NCBI GenBank assembly: GCA_023238725.1
Contig: CM041531.1
Location: 531,248-595,247 of the forward strand
Source: Scortum barcoo
Lineage: Eukaryota; Chordata; Actinopteri; Centrarchiformes; Terapontidae
Reading direction: 5' to 3'
DNA: 64,000 bases
The notes beneath the pieces were generated by a model, which had not been told where the DNA came from, made no database searches, and saw only the letters and a program-made list of their open reading frames with translations. How positions within the stretch are numbered: position 1 is the first letter of the stretch; the number at the start of each line of letters is the position of its first letter. Positions 11,566 to 24,300 of the stretch are shown piece after piece. Both the position numbers and the translations under genes were made by a program.

Positions 11566-12940
11566 ATATCAAAGAGCCTTTGAGCAAGGCATTAAAGTCC
11601 CGACTGCTCCTGTGTGACAGCTGAACAATAATCCCGACTGTTTATAATCTGAGTCATAGAACAATCTTTACTCTGTGTCTTTAATCCTGCAGGTTTTAGC
11701 TTCATTAATGATCAACGCTCAAACCTTTAATCACATTTATTTCAAATTAAATTCAGAAATCAAACAAACAGCAGAATGAAAAAGGAAACCAACACTGACA
11801 TTACTGTATTTATGAGGACAGTAACTGGACCGATGCACTAATCCAGGATTTAACTTGACAATTTAATTTGATTGTCATTTTACTGGCAAACAAGCAGTCG
11901 TGTTTCTGATTTTGAGTTACAGAGGTTTGATTAATGGTCATCAGTGTGAAATATATAAAGTAAAAACAGCAAGATTTGATAAGTGCCATCATAGAGTGTT
12001 TTTGTTAAAATCAGACTGATGCTACAGCTGTTCAGGAGGATTTTTTTAAGATCAATCATTTCCTTGGGAGATGTTTTACATGAAACTTTATACAAAATGT
12101 ATGTGTGTGTTTGAAGTTTACAACCAACACTAATTCACTGTTAATTTTTCATTTCATTTTATTTATTTTTTATTTTCTTAAACAGCATTCATGTAGATTT
12201 TACAATGAGAGAGATTTTTCATTGTCGTGTTTAGCTTTGTTGGAATCTCAATGTACTTACACAGAAACTGAAGAAATAAAGGTAAGAAGTATAAAGGGCT
12301 GTTATGTAAACAAGTATTAAAAAACGGTGTATATAAATAGATAAATAAAAATCAGTCTGTCGGCCGGGGTGAGAAGAAGCGGATGCTGATCAGAATCTCA
12401 GACTACTCCTCCATTTGTTTCCTCCACAGTTCGTCTTAAGAGGAGGCGCTCATCAGTCTGAGCTGGCTCTGTTCAGGAGCAGCAGGACATACGAACACGC
12501 TGTTCATATGACCTTTTATTCATTCAGTGCTTTAAAGTCCAGTTGTCACCTGTTTAACAAGTACTTTGTCTGCTGTGAGTCCCACAAAGAGCAGCTGCTC
12601 CTTCGAGAAAAAGCTTCATAAACTTTCTGTTTCAATGAAAAACGGTGAAGAAGTTTGACCAGTGGTTAGTCAGAGATTGAAGTTCCCAAAAGAAGAGGAG
12701 CTGAAAACACAACAAGTAAACAAAAACAGAAAAGGTACTGAGGCTGCCATCGATGGAGCATCTTCACGTCCCTCTTTAATCTCTGAACCACCGTGTTTGG
12801 ATGAGACAAAAGGAAAAAGAGCAGATTATTATATTTTATTTATACAATTTTATTTATATTATTTAGATATTTTTAATACTTTTTACATTTTTAGGAAGTA
12901 GAAAAAAAGTTGCCACGCTGACCGCTGCAGGTACCTGCCA
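11566..12940. other. Gene-free interval before the hAT fossil
   Basis: AT-rich DNA with no recognisable exon. The 5' terminal inverted repeat expected for the hAT element downstream is not seen here, so that element is probably 5'-truncated or has decayed. Confidence 0.4.
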
Positions 12941-14197
12941 CAGAAATTTGTCTAGCAAAAATGTTGTCCAAAAAAAAAATGTTGAGAGACACATGATGGA
13001 GCAGTTAAGGCCAGCTGCATCATTGCCAGTGAAATTGCTGCAGCGTCGAAGCTGTTCTCGGAGGGAGAATTTGTCAAGACCTGCATGCAAAAAGCAGTCG
13101 AGCTGGAGTGCCCTGAGAAGCGGCAAGCTTTCTTTTGAACTAGCTGGAGATTTGAACAGTCAACTAAAAGATAAAGTCAAGTCTTTTATCGCCTTCTCCA
13201 TTGCTATTGATGAAAGCATCGATGTGACAGATGTAGCTCAATTATCAATATTTATTCGTTGTGTGGATGCATCTTTGACTGTCACTTGAGGAGTTTGTGG
13301 CACTGGTGCCAATGCTGGACACTACCACCGGCAATGACTTGTTTGAAAGTCTGGTCGGGATCCTGGACCGACTGGAGGTGAACTGGAGTCGCACAGTTAG
13401 TGTGGCAATGGATGGCGCACCGTCAATGATCGGTAAAAAGGCAGGTGTGGTTGCAAATCTCAGAGAGAAAGTTCAGGCTGTAAACCCAGAGCAAGTTTTC
13501 TGGAACTTTCATTGTATATTACATTAAGAAGCCTTATGTAGCAAGAGCCTGAAAATGGACCACGTCATGCGTGTTGTTATCCAAACTGTGAGAGCCAAAG
13601 GACTTAACCATCTGCAATTTGAGGCTCTTTTATCCGGACACAATGTTACGCATGGCCTTCCCTATCACACTGAGGACCGCTGGTTGAGCCGAGGAGCAGT
13701 CCTCAAACACTTCTTTGAATTACACAGGGAGATCGCCAAATTTATGGAGCAGAAAGGAAAACCATTGGCAGAGTTGGCTTACCCATGCTGGCTTGCAGAT
13801 CTTGCATTTTTAGCTGACATTACGGAACACTTAAATGTGTTGAATGTTAACATGCAGGGCTGCAACAAACTTATCGCAGAGTACTATGACAGTATTCGTG
13901 CTTTCCAAATGAAACTGGCTCTGTGGGAGATGGAGCTATCCCAGCACAATCCTGTCCACTTCCCCTGTCTAAAATCTCAAACTGTCCATCACGAGAGTGT
14001 GGACACACTGCTGTCTGGACTTATACGTGAGTTTAACAGTCGATTCAATATATCCACTCAGCCGGAAAAGGACTTTGCACTCTTTCACTCTCCATTCACC
14101 TGCAACGCAGCAGAGGAATTCTAAATGGATCTGATTGAACAGCAGTGTAGCGCACTGCTGAATGAAAAATACACTTCTGTTGGTCTGGAATCATTTT
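12941..14197 (+). pseudogene. Degraded hAT (Charlie/GTF2IRD2-like) transposase
   Basis: Three consecutive reading frames (12948-13289, 13297-13527, 13555-14124) give one collinear protein resembling the hAT transposases related to GTF2IRD2 and ZMYM-type domesticated genes. Landmarks are IDESIDVTDVAQL, FESLVGILDRL, VAMDGAPSMIGKKAGVV, FWNFHCILH, GLPYHTEDRWLSRGAVL, FFELHREIAKFME and LAFLADITEHLNVLN. In-frame stops near 13287, 13525 and 14122 separate the pieces. The C-terminus, with the hAT dimerisation region, is missing because retroelement DNA begins at about 14198. It is not functional. A domesticated gene is unlikely because of the stops. Confidence 0.85.
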
Positions 14198-14330
14198 ATC
14201 CATCCATCCATCCATCCATCCATCCATCTTCAACCGCTTGATCTGGGACCGGTCGCGGAGGCAGCAGTCTGAGCAGAATCTGTCTCCAGTCACTGCTCAC
14301 CAGACATTGAGCTCTTGACTGTGAACTGCA
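14198..14330 (-). mobile_element. Rex3/RTE-type retroelement 3' tail with (ATGG)n
   Basis: A (CATC)n run (about 14198-14228) is followed by cgcttgatctgggaccggtc and gcggaggcagcagtctgagc. Read on the minus strand this is the typical 3' end of fish RTE/Rex3 elements, ending in ATGG repeats. It interrupts the hAT transposase. Confidence 0.6.
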
Positions 14331-14334
14331 GACC

Positions 14335-15690
14335 GCTTCTACCTGCCCAGGTAGTTTACTGCTGTTATCATCACTGCTGTGTACGTGCCCCCCAGCACTA
14401 ACACCAAGGAGGTTATGAGTGTCCTTTACCGGACTATCAGTGAGCTGCAAACTGCCCACACGGAGGGCATTTTTGTTGTTGCTGGCGATTTCAACCAAGC
14501 AAATATGAAAACTGTCCTCCCTCACTTTCACCAGCATGTGGACTTTGCAACCAGGGGAATGAACACTTTAGACAAAGCCTACACCAATGTTAAGGATGCA
14601 TTCAAAGCAGCCCCCCGCCCCCACATCGGCTCGTCTGACCTGATCTATCTGTTATGCTAATCCCAGCATACAAGCCCCTGCTGATCCGGGAAAAACCCAC
14701 TGTTAGGCAGGTGAAGAAAGTGGTCTGAGGGGGCCATGGAGGCACTGCAGGACTGTTTTGAGTGCACGTGCACAGACTGGGACATGTTCAAAGAGGCTGC
14801 AACATACAACAACCAAACTGATATTGATGAGTATGCCATGTCTGTGTCAGCCTACATCAACAAATGCATGGAGGACGTCAGTGGTGGACAACAGCGGTGG
14901 GCCTCATTAGAGATGACAACGACCTGGCCTACAGAGAGGAGGTGGAGCAGCTGGTGAGATGGTGTGAAGGCAACAACCTGATCCTGAACGTGTTGACAAG
15001 ACCAAAGAGATCATCGTGGACTTCCAGGAAGATCCAGCCCAGCCACGCTCCTCTCCTCATCAACAACTCGGCCGTGGAGGTGGTCAGCAGCAGCAGGTTT
15101 TTCGGGGAGCAGATTACAGACGACCTCACCTGGTTGGTGCTTCTCTGGTTAAGAGGGCACAGCAGCGCCTGCACTTCCTGAGACGGATGAAGAGAGCCCA
15201 CCTGCCCCCGCCCATCCTCACTACGTCCTACAGGAGTACTGTAGAGAGCATCCTCACCAGCTGCTGATCTCTGTGTGGTGTGGAGGATCTGCTGCTGCTG
15301 ACTGGAGGACTGTGAGGAGAGTGGTGAGGACAGCTGAGAAAATCATCGGGAGCTCCTTCCTTCAGTGCAGGACATTGCCTCTCAGCGCTGTGTGTCCCAG
15401 GGCCAGTAAACATCATCAAGGACGCCTCACACCCCCACCATGGACTTTTTTCACTTCTGCCCTCTGGAAGAAGATTCTGCAGCATCCGGTGCAGAACCAT
15501 TTGCACTGTTTATTCACTGTCTATTATTGACTATATTCTATATCTATATTTTTACTATCTATATTCCATATTTTCACTCTCTGTATTCTGGGTTTTTTTT
15601 ATACTGTAGCAAGCAAATGCAACAACATTTCGTTCTGTATACACTGTATATCTGAATGACAATAAAGTCTGTCTAAGTCTAAGATAGTTG
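14335..15690 (+). mobile_element. Internally deleted L2-like LINE inserted in the hAT fossil
   Basis: The first part encodes the end of an APE-type endonuclease (VPPSTNTKEVM, FVVAGDFNQAN, HQHVDFATRG, IGSSDLIYLL; 14379-14660) and a linker (14736-14880). The reading then jumps directly to the C-terminal reverse-transcriptase region (EEVEQLVRWCEGNNLILN, LVKRAQQRLHFLRRMKRAHLP, YRSTVESILTSC, RRVVRTAEKIIGSSF). The catalytic RT core, including the YxDD box, is absent, so about 1 kb or more is deleted. The 3' end is a T-rich UTR closing at gacaataaagtctgtctaagtctaag (tail of TCTAAG-type repeats). Frameshifts confirm that it is dead. Confidence 0.8.
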
Positions 15691-16351
15691 TTGCAATTCT
15701 TCCCTCTTTTTGTAATGTTTCGTGGTGTTATTCTCATGTGCCAACAAGCAATTTCTCATTACAAGGTAGAGCTATTCTGGACATAAATGTGGTATTTTGT
15801 AGTTATAATCTGCATTTTGTCAAATGTGTTTGTGAATATGTATTCAAAGATATGGAATGTATTCTTGTCCGTCGCGTGGATAGCATCAAGTTTCAATCAG
15901 AAATATCTGTCGCAGCTGTCCCTTCTATTTCATGTAATTTTGCACTTTTATTTTCATATGTTGAAGTGCAATCTCTCATTAAAAGCTATTGTGTTGACAT
16001 GCAGTTTCTCATTGATGAGTAGAGCTCTTCTGTACAGAAATTTGGCGTTTTGTAGAATTTGTATTCCTTCAAAAGTGTTGACTGATAAACGTATTCAATA
16101 CACAATATGGATTCTTGTTAGTTGCATAGGCAACTGCTCTCTGAGAGACTCATATTTGTTGCAGTTATTTTTTTTTTAATGCACACAGCACGTCTCTGTA
16201 GGCCTTGAATTGGTTCAAACAATAAATTGCAAGTAACCTAAATATTTATGTGTTGACTCAGTCATTATGTCAGAAAAAATATTCCGGCCCCCATGAGGTT
16301 TCCTTTGAACAAATCTGGCCCCCTACCAAATATGACTTTGACATCCCTGAT
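15691..16351 (+). mobile_element. 3' part of the hAT element with decayed terminal inverted repeat
   Basis: The end of this segment, aatctggccccctaccaaat followed by atgactttgacatccctga (about 16309-16351), looks like the terminal inverted repeat of hAT-Charlie elements (complement begins tcagggatgtcaaagtca). No matching 5' end was found upstream of the transposase fragment. The intervening DNA is non-coding. Confidence 0.55.
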
Positions 16352-16627
16352 TTAAAGTCAGTACACAATAAAAACAGCAGTCGATGAAACATTCAGCACA
16401 GAAAAGAAATAACAATCTGCTGCACGCTCAAAGTGGTTTTGAGGCAGATTCGTCCTAAAGTAGATTTACCTTCAATAACCATTTATTAAATCTCCATCCA
16501 TTAAAGAGCACCGCCCTCCGTCCTCTGCAGCGTCCACTAATCCTGATTACAGAGGCAGAGAGAGGACGGGGTCTCCGCCTGTCACATCCCACCAACGGAC
16601 GCCTGAACGCACCACAGAGCTGACTGC

Positions 16628-16940
16628 TGGAGACACCGGAGACAAGAGACAAAGGAGACAAGAGACAAAGGAGACAAAGGAGACAGGAGACAGAGGGGAC
16701 AAAGGAGACAGAGGAGACAGAGGAGACAGGAGACAAGAGACAAAGGAGACAGGAGACAGAGGAGATAAGAGACAAAAGAGACAGGAGACAAGAGACAAAA
16801 GAGACAGAGGAGACAAGAGACAAAAGAGAGACAAAGGAGAGACAAAGGAGACAAGAGAGAAAGGAGACAGAGGTGACAAGGGACAAGAGACAGAGGAGAC
16901 AAGAGACAAAGGAGACAGAGGTAGGAGACAGGAGACATGA
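16628..16940. repeat. Purine-rich minisatellite (ggagacaagagacaaa units)
   Basis: About 310 bp of imperfect GGAGACA/AGAGACAAA units lie immediately upstream of the trpm1 start codon at 16974, so they are in the 5' leader or proximal promoter. The complementary strand gives serine/leucine-rich open frames that are repeat artefacts. Confidence 0.9.
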
Positions 16941-16973
16941 GGCTGAACGTGGAGGACAGCTGAACTTGTCAAC

Positions 16974-19900
16974 ATGGACCGAGGCCGGAGAGGAACTAAT
17001 GGATCCTTCAAACGCTCATCCATCAAACGAAGCGCATCGTCGGGATCACAGAAGGTAAGACTTCAAACTCACACAACTTTATTTAAAACTCGAGCAGAGA
17101 CGTGTCACCCTGCACTGGGGATGAAATGTGTGTAAAATAATGCAACAGATGAGTATTTGTGTCTTTAGGTTGATTATTTCTCTCAGTGGAAAAATTTCTT
17201 CAGTTTAACTCGAGAAACAGATTCCAGATATCTTTGGAAGTATTTTCTGTAACTTTCTGAAAAACATTTCATGAACAGCAGTTGGCCAAGGAAGGAGCTT
17301 TGAGGAATGCCACAGTTAAAATGAGCATCACTGAGGAAAATCTCATGTTTAAAACACATGAATTGACCTGACGTTGGAAACCGGGAGAGGGAATCAGATT
17401 ATTGTTAGCGTCTCTTCCTCTGTTCCTTCACTACTGCCTTTCACATCTGTACTGAGCAGTCCAAGAAAACAAAGTTGGTTTGATTAAACAAAAGTTTATT
17501 TTAGGATAAAAGATCAACATTAGGCTGATCTTGCTTCTTTTTCTGCTCTCTGGTAGTTTGCTGTGTATATCAGGTGTGATCATTAAGGGGAGGATCTGGA
17601 TTTGGGAGGAGTGTTAAAAGGTGAATCATTCATCCTGTTTGTTGTTTAGAAGTCGTCAGAGAGGATTTGAGATGGTGTGATGAGGTGAAGTTTTAAAAAC
17701 AAAGACAAGGTTAAAGAAGCTTTGTTGTCTGATATGAAAGCATCTGATCAGTCATTGTTGTCTGTGCAGAAACTAAAAGGACGTAGCAGACTGAAGACGA
17801 GGCCTCTGTGTCGTCCAGCAGCAGCTTCACAGTTTTTATGTGAGAATTCACAAACGTTTGCTCAGCATGAAGAACTGAAGAAGCTTTGTACTTCGGTCTG
17901 AAGGTGTGACAGGATGAATCCAGTATGAATCCAGTATGAACGCAGGGGGGCAGAAGGAAACCTGTTTTAGTGCTGCTGTGCACACGTGACCACGCCCCCC
18001 CAGGAGTGATGATAGAAAAGTCACCTCTGACCAGTGACTCTAATTATGATTAATATGAGATTAAATTAATAATATGATCAGATGGTCCCTGAACGCATCA
18101 TACTGAGTTTATTGTTTCAGCAGCGACTCGGTTTGATTCAAACTTTGCTGATTTTTCTTCTTCGTCTTCTTCTTCTTCTTTGTCATCATTTCTTCTCCAC
18201 TCAAGCATTTAACGACCACCCTGCTTTAGTTTCTGCTGCTCAAACAAACATCGTTCAGAAAATTTCAGCTCAACTGAGTCAGGAACAACGAAACACCCAC
18301 AGGTTTTACTCCTCCTCCCCCTCCTCCTCCTCCTCCTCGGGTCATGTGACCTGTACAGATCAGGGTTAATTGATTTCATGTGATTTTGCTCCACGAACAC
18401 AATCAGCTGTTTCTTTTCTCAGACAATCATGTGACATTTAGCTGTCTCACTGTGGAAAACACGCAGATATCTTATATATATGATATTTTATGTTTACTGT
18501 ATATAGAGTCTTAATAAGAGTAAAAGAATCCAGCCACAGTCTTCAAACATCCTCAGAAAACAAAACATGACACTCTTTAGTGTCTGATTTGAGTTTAAAA
18601 CTTGTTTTTTAAATGAATGATCAAACCAGGAACAGTTATTCTTCACTCTTAAGTCCATGGTGTTGAAGATGATCATGAAGTTAAATGTGATTTGATGATC
18701 GATGTGAGAATACACAACGGACTTCCTGTCAGCCACAGAAACACTGAGCACGCTCAGTACACGTTTACTGGAAATGAATGAAGAAGACGAAGGTTCTGAA
18801 ATCTTTGAAGGACAATTGATATTTATGTGGACATGTGATATTATCGGGCTCATAAAGAAGAACACATTAACATGTCAGGAGGTTTATGATAATAAACTTC
18901 ATGTCTGGTTATTATTGCTCCTAAAACCAGCTCACAGACCGACTCTTTAAACAGCTGGTGCATTGTGGGAGATTTTTGTTACTCCAGGTGTCTTTCTTTG
19001 TTTCTGTGTCATCGTCTCTGATTGGTCGAGAGCTGCAGGTCCACTTCCTGCCTCTGTGGAAATAAGACAGCAGTGATATAACAGCTTATTATGCAAACAA
19101 CATTAATCTAATTTTAATCCCTGATAATCCTGCTGCCTCACTGTTCATTGTTCTTTAATCTGTCACCCTTTTCATCCAGCTACTGGTTTCTACAAACACA
19201 CACATTTACACGTTGGGAGTGTGTTACAGGAGACTTCACAGGAAAACTATGACACAGGAAGAGAAACTGAAGTTAATCTGAAGAAGTTCAGAAGGCAAAA
19301 ACTTCAGTTCAGAGTCATTAAAATACTTTGTTTATGTGTACTTTTAAAGTACTTTAACCTGAGTATTTCTATTTTTTTTCCTTTTTTTTTCCTGTGAAAA
19401 CAAAAGAAAGCGTGAAACAGCTGCTTCACTCTGCAGACGAAGACAAAGAGGAGCTTCTCACAGTTTAAACATGATGAAGAGTGAAACTCTTATTGAGACT
19501 GTCAAATAAAATCTTTGGATTTCTTTTTGAAGAAGAAATTAACCTGCAGACCGCTGTGTTAAAAGAATATGTGAGATTATCAAAGTAAACTTTACAGATT
19601 AGTGAAGGAAATAATTGTCAGATTAACAAATAAAACTGTCAGATAAACGTGGTCAGGACTGAGCCTGCGTGTTCTTAGTAATATTTCTGGAAAGTTGGAG
19701 ACTAATTTATTTTATTTTATTTTTCTAAAGGCTAGGCATGTATGTCTTGGCCAAAAACAACATAAATGATTAAACTTGAAATGAGTCATTATTCTCCGAC
19801 AGAAGTACAGAGAATTCACTCAAACAACATTTAGACTGAAAACACGCCTGAAAGAATAAATTTGAACATTTCTGGATATTTTTCCAGAACTTCAGTAAAT

Positions 19901-21229
19901 GTTTTGGACTTCGGCTGGTGGATCTGGATCGAGGAAAAGAAAAAGTTCTGTGTTTCTCTCTGAAATGTGGTGAAGAAAAACACAAAGCAAAAGATGTAAA
20001 CTCACGGACTCAGTTTTAACTTCAGGTGATAATAAAACTGAAACGTTCGGCTGCTGGATAAATGGAAGTTTGTGGGGATTTCCTAAAGCTGATTTGTTGA
20101 GTCCGCCTCCAGCTCTGGATGAAAATACTCTTGTGTTGAAGCTTGACGGGTCATGAGACTCCCAGTAGGATTACCTCGGACCGGAGTCATGAGACCGGCT
20201 CCAACAAAGAGCCCTGCTGCCTCACATGCTCGTCATATGAACCCTCTGAGCTGCACAAACTCGGCTCTTTCCTCCAATCCCGACTGTCACTGGCTCCACA
20301 CCGACACAGAGAGCCACCAGAGAGCCGCCTGGTCCACTACCCGGTCTGTAGAGAGCCAACCATTCCCTGCCTGGTCCTCGGTGAGCTGCCTCGTTCTTGG
20401 CGAGCTGCCTGGTCCTGGTCTGGACAAGTTTCAGGACGCAGTGAGAGGTCTGGGTCTTTACTGATTTATGACTGTTCTTCTGCTGCAGACGGTTCATCTC
20501 AGAGGTTTGTTCGGTCTGAAAGTTTGCTCGTTTGATATCCAGAATGTCAGAGTGTGAAAGAAGTCAGAAAACAGAACATAAGTTTCTCAAAAGTTTCTCA
20601 AAAGTTTCTCAAAAGTTTCTCAACGTTTCTCAAAAGTTTCTCAAAGTTTCTCGAGTTGTCTTGAAATTATTTTTATTAGACTTAGGGTTAGTTTTATGGG
20701 ACTGATCCTTCAGAGACAAAGTCAGTTTGTTAGTAAGTGCGTCTTCAGAAACAGTCCATCAGATCCTTTCTGACCGAGAACGATGTCAACAAACTGGATG
20801 AAAACTACAAAAACTGAACAAAACTTCAGTCTGCAAATCTAAATCGACCTGAACGTTTTTATATTTGAGATCCAGAATCATAGACGGTGAGTCTGTTTCA
20901 CCTCAGTGAGTCCTGAAAGACCTGAAACTCACTCCAAGCTTCAGTTAAAGACTTGAGAGCTCCCTGAACCTCCGTCAGGACCATTTATTCGTCACCACAG
21001 CAACCTTGCAGGTCAAAGTTCAACAAAGACGAACATGGTGGAAAAAATTCTTGTGGATTTATTTTCATGTTGAAAGAAATTATTTCATTGCAAAACTTCA
21101 CAGTTTAAAAGAAAAAAATAATTTAATTATTTATTTGAGCTTTATGCACATAAACACACACATACACAGAATCATCAGAGCTATATGGACACACACACAC
21201 AAAGTTATTAGAGCTGTATGTATATAAAA

Positions 21230-21260
<31 letters not shown>

Positions 21261-21284
21261 TATTAGAGCTGTATGGATATAAAA

Positions 21285-21323
<39 letters not shown>

Positions 21324-24300
21324 TAAAGGGCTCTGTGTGTTTCAGCAGATTAAAACGATAAGAGGATTTGATGCATAAAGGAATGGAAAGCTCCACTCTC
21401 CCAGTAATTAGCCTGATCCTTTCAGACAGGAACTGTTGGATGCTGTGGCTTCATGTCATGTCTGTGATTTCTTTAACACTCAGTGTGTTTCCTCCTTCTC
21501 TAAATATTCACACATTTTAAAATATTTTAAAAGTAGAAACACTCACAGATCTCAATGTCATGATTCACACGTACTGACAGTTTATTTATCTGGCTAACAT
21601 TTAAATGATTCAAATAAGGAGGTCATTCATTCATTCATGTTAATGATAAACTTATTTAACCTGCTTCCTGTTTCTCCTCAGACTCAGAGAGCGTGGATCG
21701 AGAGGACTTTCCAGAAGAGAGAATGCATCCAGATTATTCCCAGCAAAGACACCAGCAGGTACTGTGCACCTGGACCTCACAGCGAGGATACCTGCAGTGC
21801 TTCACCTGAGGCCTCATCTCGCTCTTTGTTTCTCTGTTAGAAAATTTAAACTGCACTTTGAGTTCAAGCTCTTTATTTGTCGTATGAATCCGTCAATTGC
21901 AATAAGTTCTTGTTCTCGGGCTCCTCCATCGAAACTCAAACACACAGGTCAACATAAGAAGTATTTAGGTGAGCACAGGTAGAGTTCACCTCAAATCAAA
22001 TCAAAAATCAAATTAATTACTTAAAACCCAAAATTATAAACATTGTTTGCCTTGGAGGGCTTTACAATCTGTACAGTTGTGACACCCTCTGTCCTTAGAC
22101 CCTCGAAACCGGGTCAGGAAAAACTTCAAAAAACCCTTTATTGGGAAAAAGAAGAAACCTGAGGAAGAGCCACAGATGAGGGATCCCTCTCCCTGGGACG
22201 GACAGACGTGCAATAGATGCCACATGTACAGAGAACATCATCATCAGTCATATATGGAGTTAAACATGGGTTGTAATAAACTGTAGATAAACTGAGTTCA
22301 TGGGTTTAGTCCATGTGTGAAGGTATCACAGGTAATGGAAATGAGTCCGTGAGTCCAGGTGCATCTCTAGATGTCCTCATATGGAGCTCTGGGCCACTCG
22401 ACCTTCTCTCCACAACACAGACACAGATCATGTCCCCACCAGGCCAGTGAACCTCAGACAGATGGACCACAACCAGAATCAGTGAGGAACCTGCAAGACT
22501 GGAGAGAACAAAGAGGACCAGGGGCTCCGGCAGTAACATGCACTTTACAGGACATAAGAGTATTCACAAGAGTTTTAACCAATTTAACTTTAACCGGTTT
22601 AACCAGGTTTAACCACTTTAACTACTTTAACCACCTTAATCAGAGTCTATGAGTATGTTTCTGTTTCTGTACCAACTCTTTGTCATCGTTCAGGTGCAGC
22701 TGTGGTCAGCTGGTGTCGCAGCACAGCTCCGTCCCAGTGGGGGCCAAAGAGGAGGCGGCTCCTCTGGTCCAGGTGGAGGTCCAACCTGCAGAAAGGTGGA
22801 GTGTCGTGAAACACACCCAGACCTCCTCCACTGACGCCTACGGAGTCATCGAGTTTCAGGGAGGAGGACACGTCAACAAGGCCATGGTTGTTTAATACAC
22901 TGACATTTAATTAATTTAATTTAAATTAATTTAAGTTTGTCAGACTCCTGCAGCAGTGGATCAATAACACCCCCCCCCACCACCCACAGTATATCCGGGT
23001 CTCCTATGACTCCAAACCAGATCACCTGCTCCACCTGATGGTGAAGGACTGGCAGCTCGAGCTCCCCACGCTGCTCATCTCTGTCCACGGAGGACTTCAG
23101 AACTTCGACCTGCCCCCCAAACTGAAGCAGGTTTTTGGGAAAGGACTGATCAAAGCGGCAGTGACGACCGGCGCCTGGATCTTTACGGGGGGAGTCAGCA
23201 CAGGTACGACACACCTTATCAGCCCAGGTGTCGATCAGCTGTAGAGGTGTTTGTCGGTCGGTGGAGTTTTGAACTGGACAGATCCAGACTAGCTGTTTCC
23301 ATGTGATTCTTTATGCTAAGCTAAGATAACCATTACACGGACAGGCTGAACATAAACTAATGTAAAATAAAAGATTATTGCTGATGACTGATGAAGGCCT
23401 TTAGTTGTTCAGTTTAAAACTCTACAGACAGCTTCAGCACTAACGTAGAAACTGATTCAGAATCAGTTCTGGTTGAATCATTATGTTTGTTTTGATCCAG
23501 TAAAAGTTAGCAGCTGCTAACTAACAGAAGCTATGAAGCTACATGCTACATGCTACAGGTCGAGTTTGTTCCTTCATCAGTCAGCAGAGGTTGGCCAATC
23601 ACATCTTCATGAACTCTGTAACTAAACTAAACCCTGATCGTCCTCCTGACTCTGTGATGTTTCAGGAGTCATCCGACATGTTGGAGACGCTCTCAAAGAT
23701 CATTCCTCAAAGTCCAGAGGGAAAGTCTGTGCCATCGGCATTGCACCGTGGGGCATCATCGAGAACAAAGAGGACCTCATTGGGAGAGACGTAAGACACA
23801 CCGGGACACACCAGGTCCGAACTGGACCGAACTGGACCAAGCCAGACGAACCCAGAACAATCCAGACCAAACAAATCAAACCAGACCAAACAAAACAATC
23901 CAGACTGAATCAGAGCTAATTGCAGGGGGATTTGGTGTTGATATTTATAGGTTTACAAAACATTTATAATCTCAGAAACGTTTCTAAATGTCAGTGTTAA
24001 CAGATTAATTTCAAACATCTTCTGCGGGCACCCTTCATACATTTATAGACCACAGAGACCTGAACGGACCGACTGACTCAGAAAAGAGGATTCAGTGACA
24101 TGATTTCTTGTCTGGTGATTGGTCCATTGTTTAATAAGTCATCACCAGTGACTCCTCCCACCTCTGACTAGACCAATCATGTCTGTGTCCCAGGTGACTC
24201 GGCCCTATCAGACCATGTCCAACCCGCTCAGCAAGCTGGCAGTGCTGAACAGCAGCCACTCCCACTTCATCCTGGCCGACAACGGGACCAACGGGAAGTA

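Larger units (their letters stand above)
17055..21681. other. trpm1 intron 1 (4.6 kb)
   Basis: A large first intron with no further exon that I can support. It holds a cluster of TCATGTGA E-boxes (18341-18434), an aagtttctca tandem run (20580-20655) and (CA)n blocks (21190-21320). Retinal and melanocyte transcripts could start from different promoters, but I see no decisive alternative first exon. Confidence 0.6.

Noticed and set aside
11025..11624. Ile/Ser-rich and Met/Asp-rich frames
   Set aside because: Translations of the (ATC)n array, open on both strands because the unit is a trinucleotide.
16455..17026. Leu/Ser/Val-rich frames on the minus strand resembling membrane proteins
   Set aside because: The complement of the GAGACA minisatellite; the hydrophobicity comes from the repeat.
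20143..20535. 130-codon frame in trpm1 intron 1
   Set aside because: No conserved motif, overlapping open frames on both strands, and no splice context tying it to trpm1.
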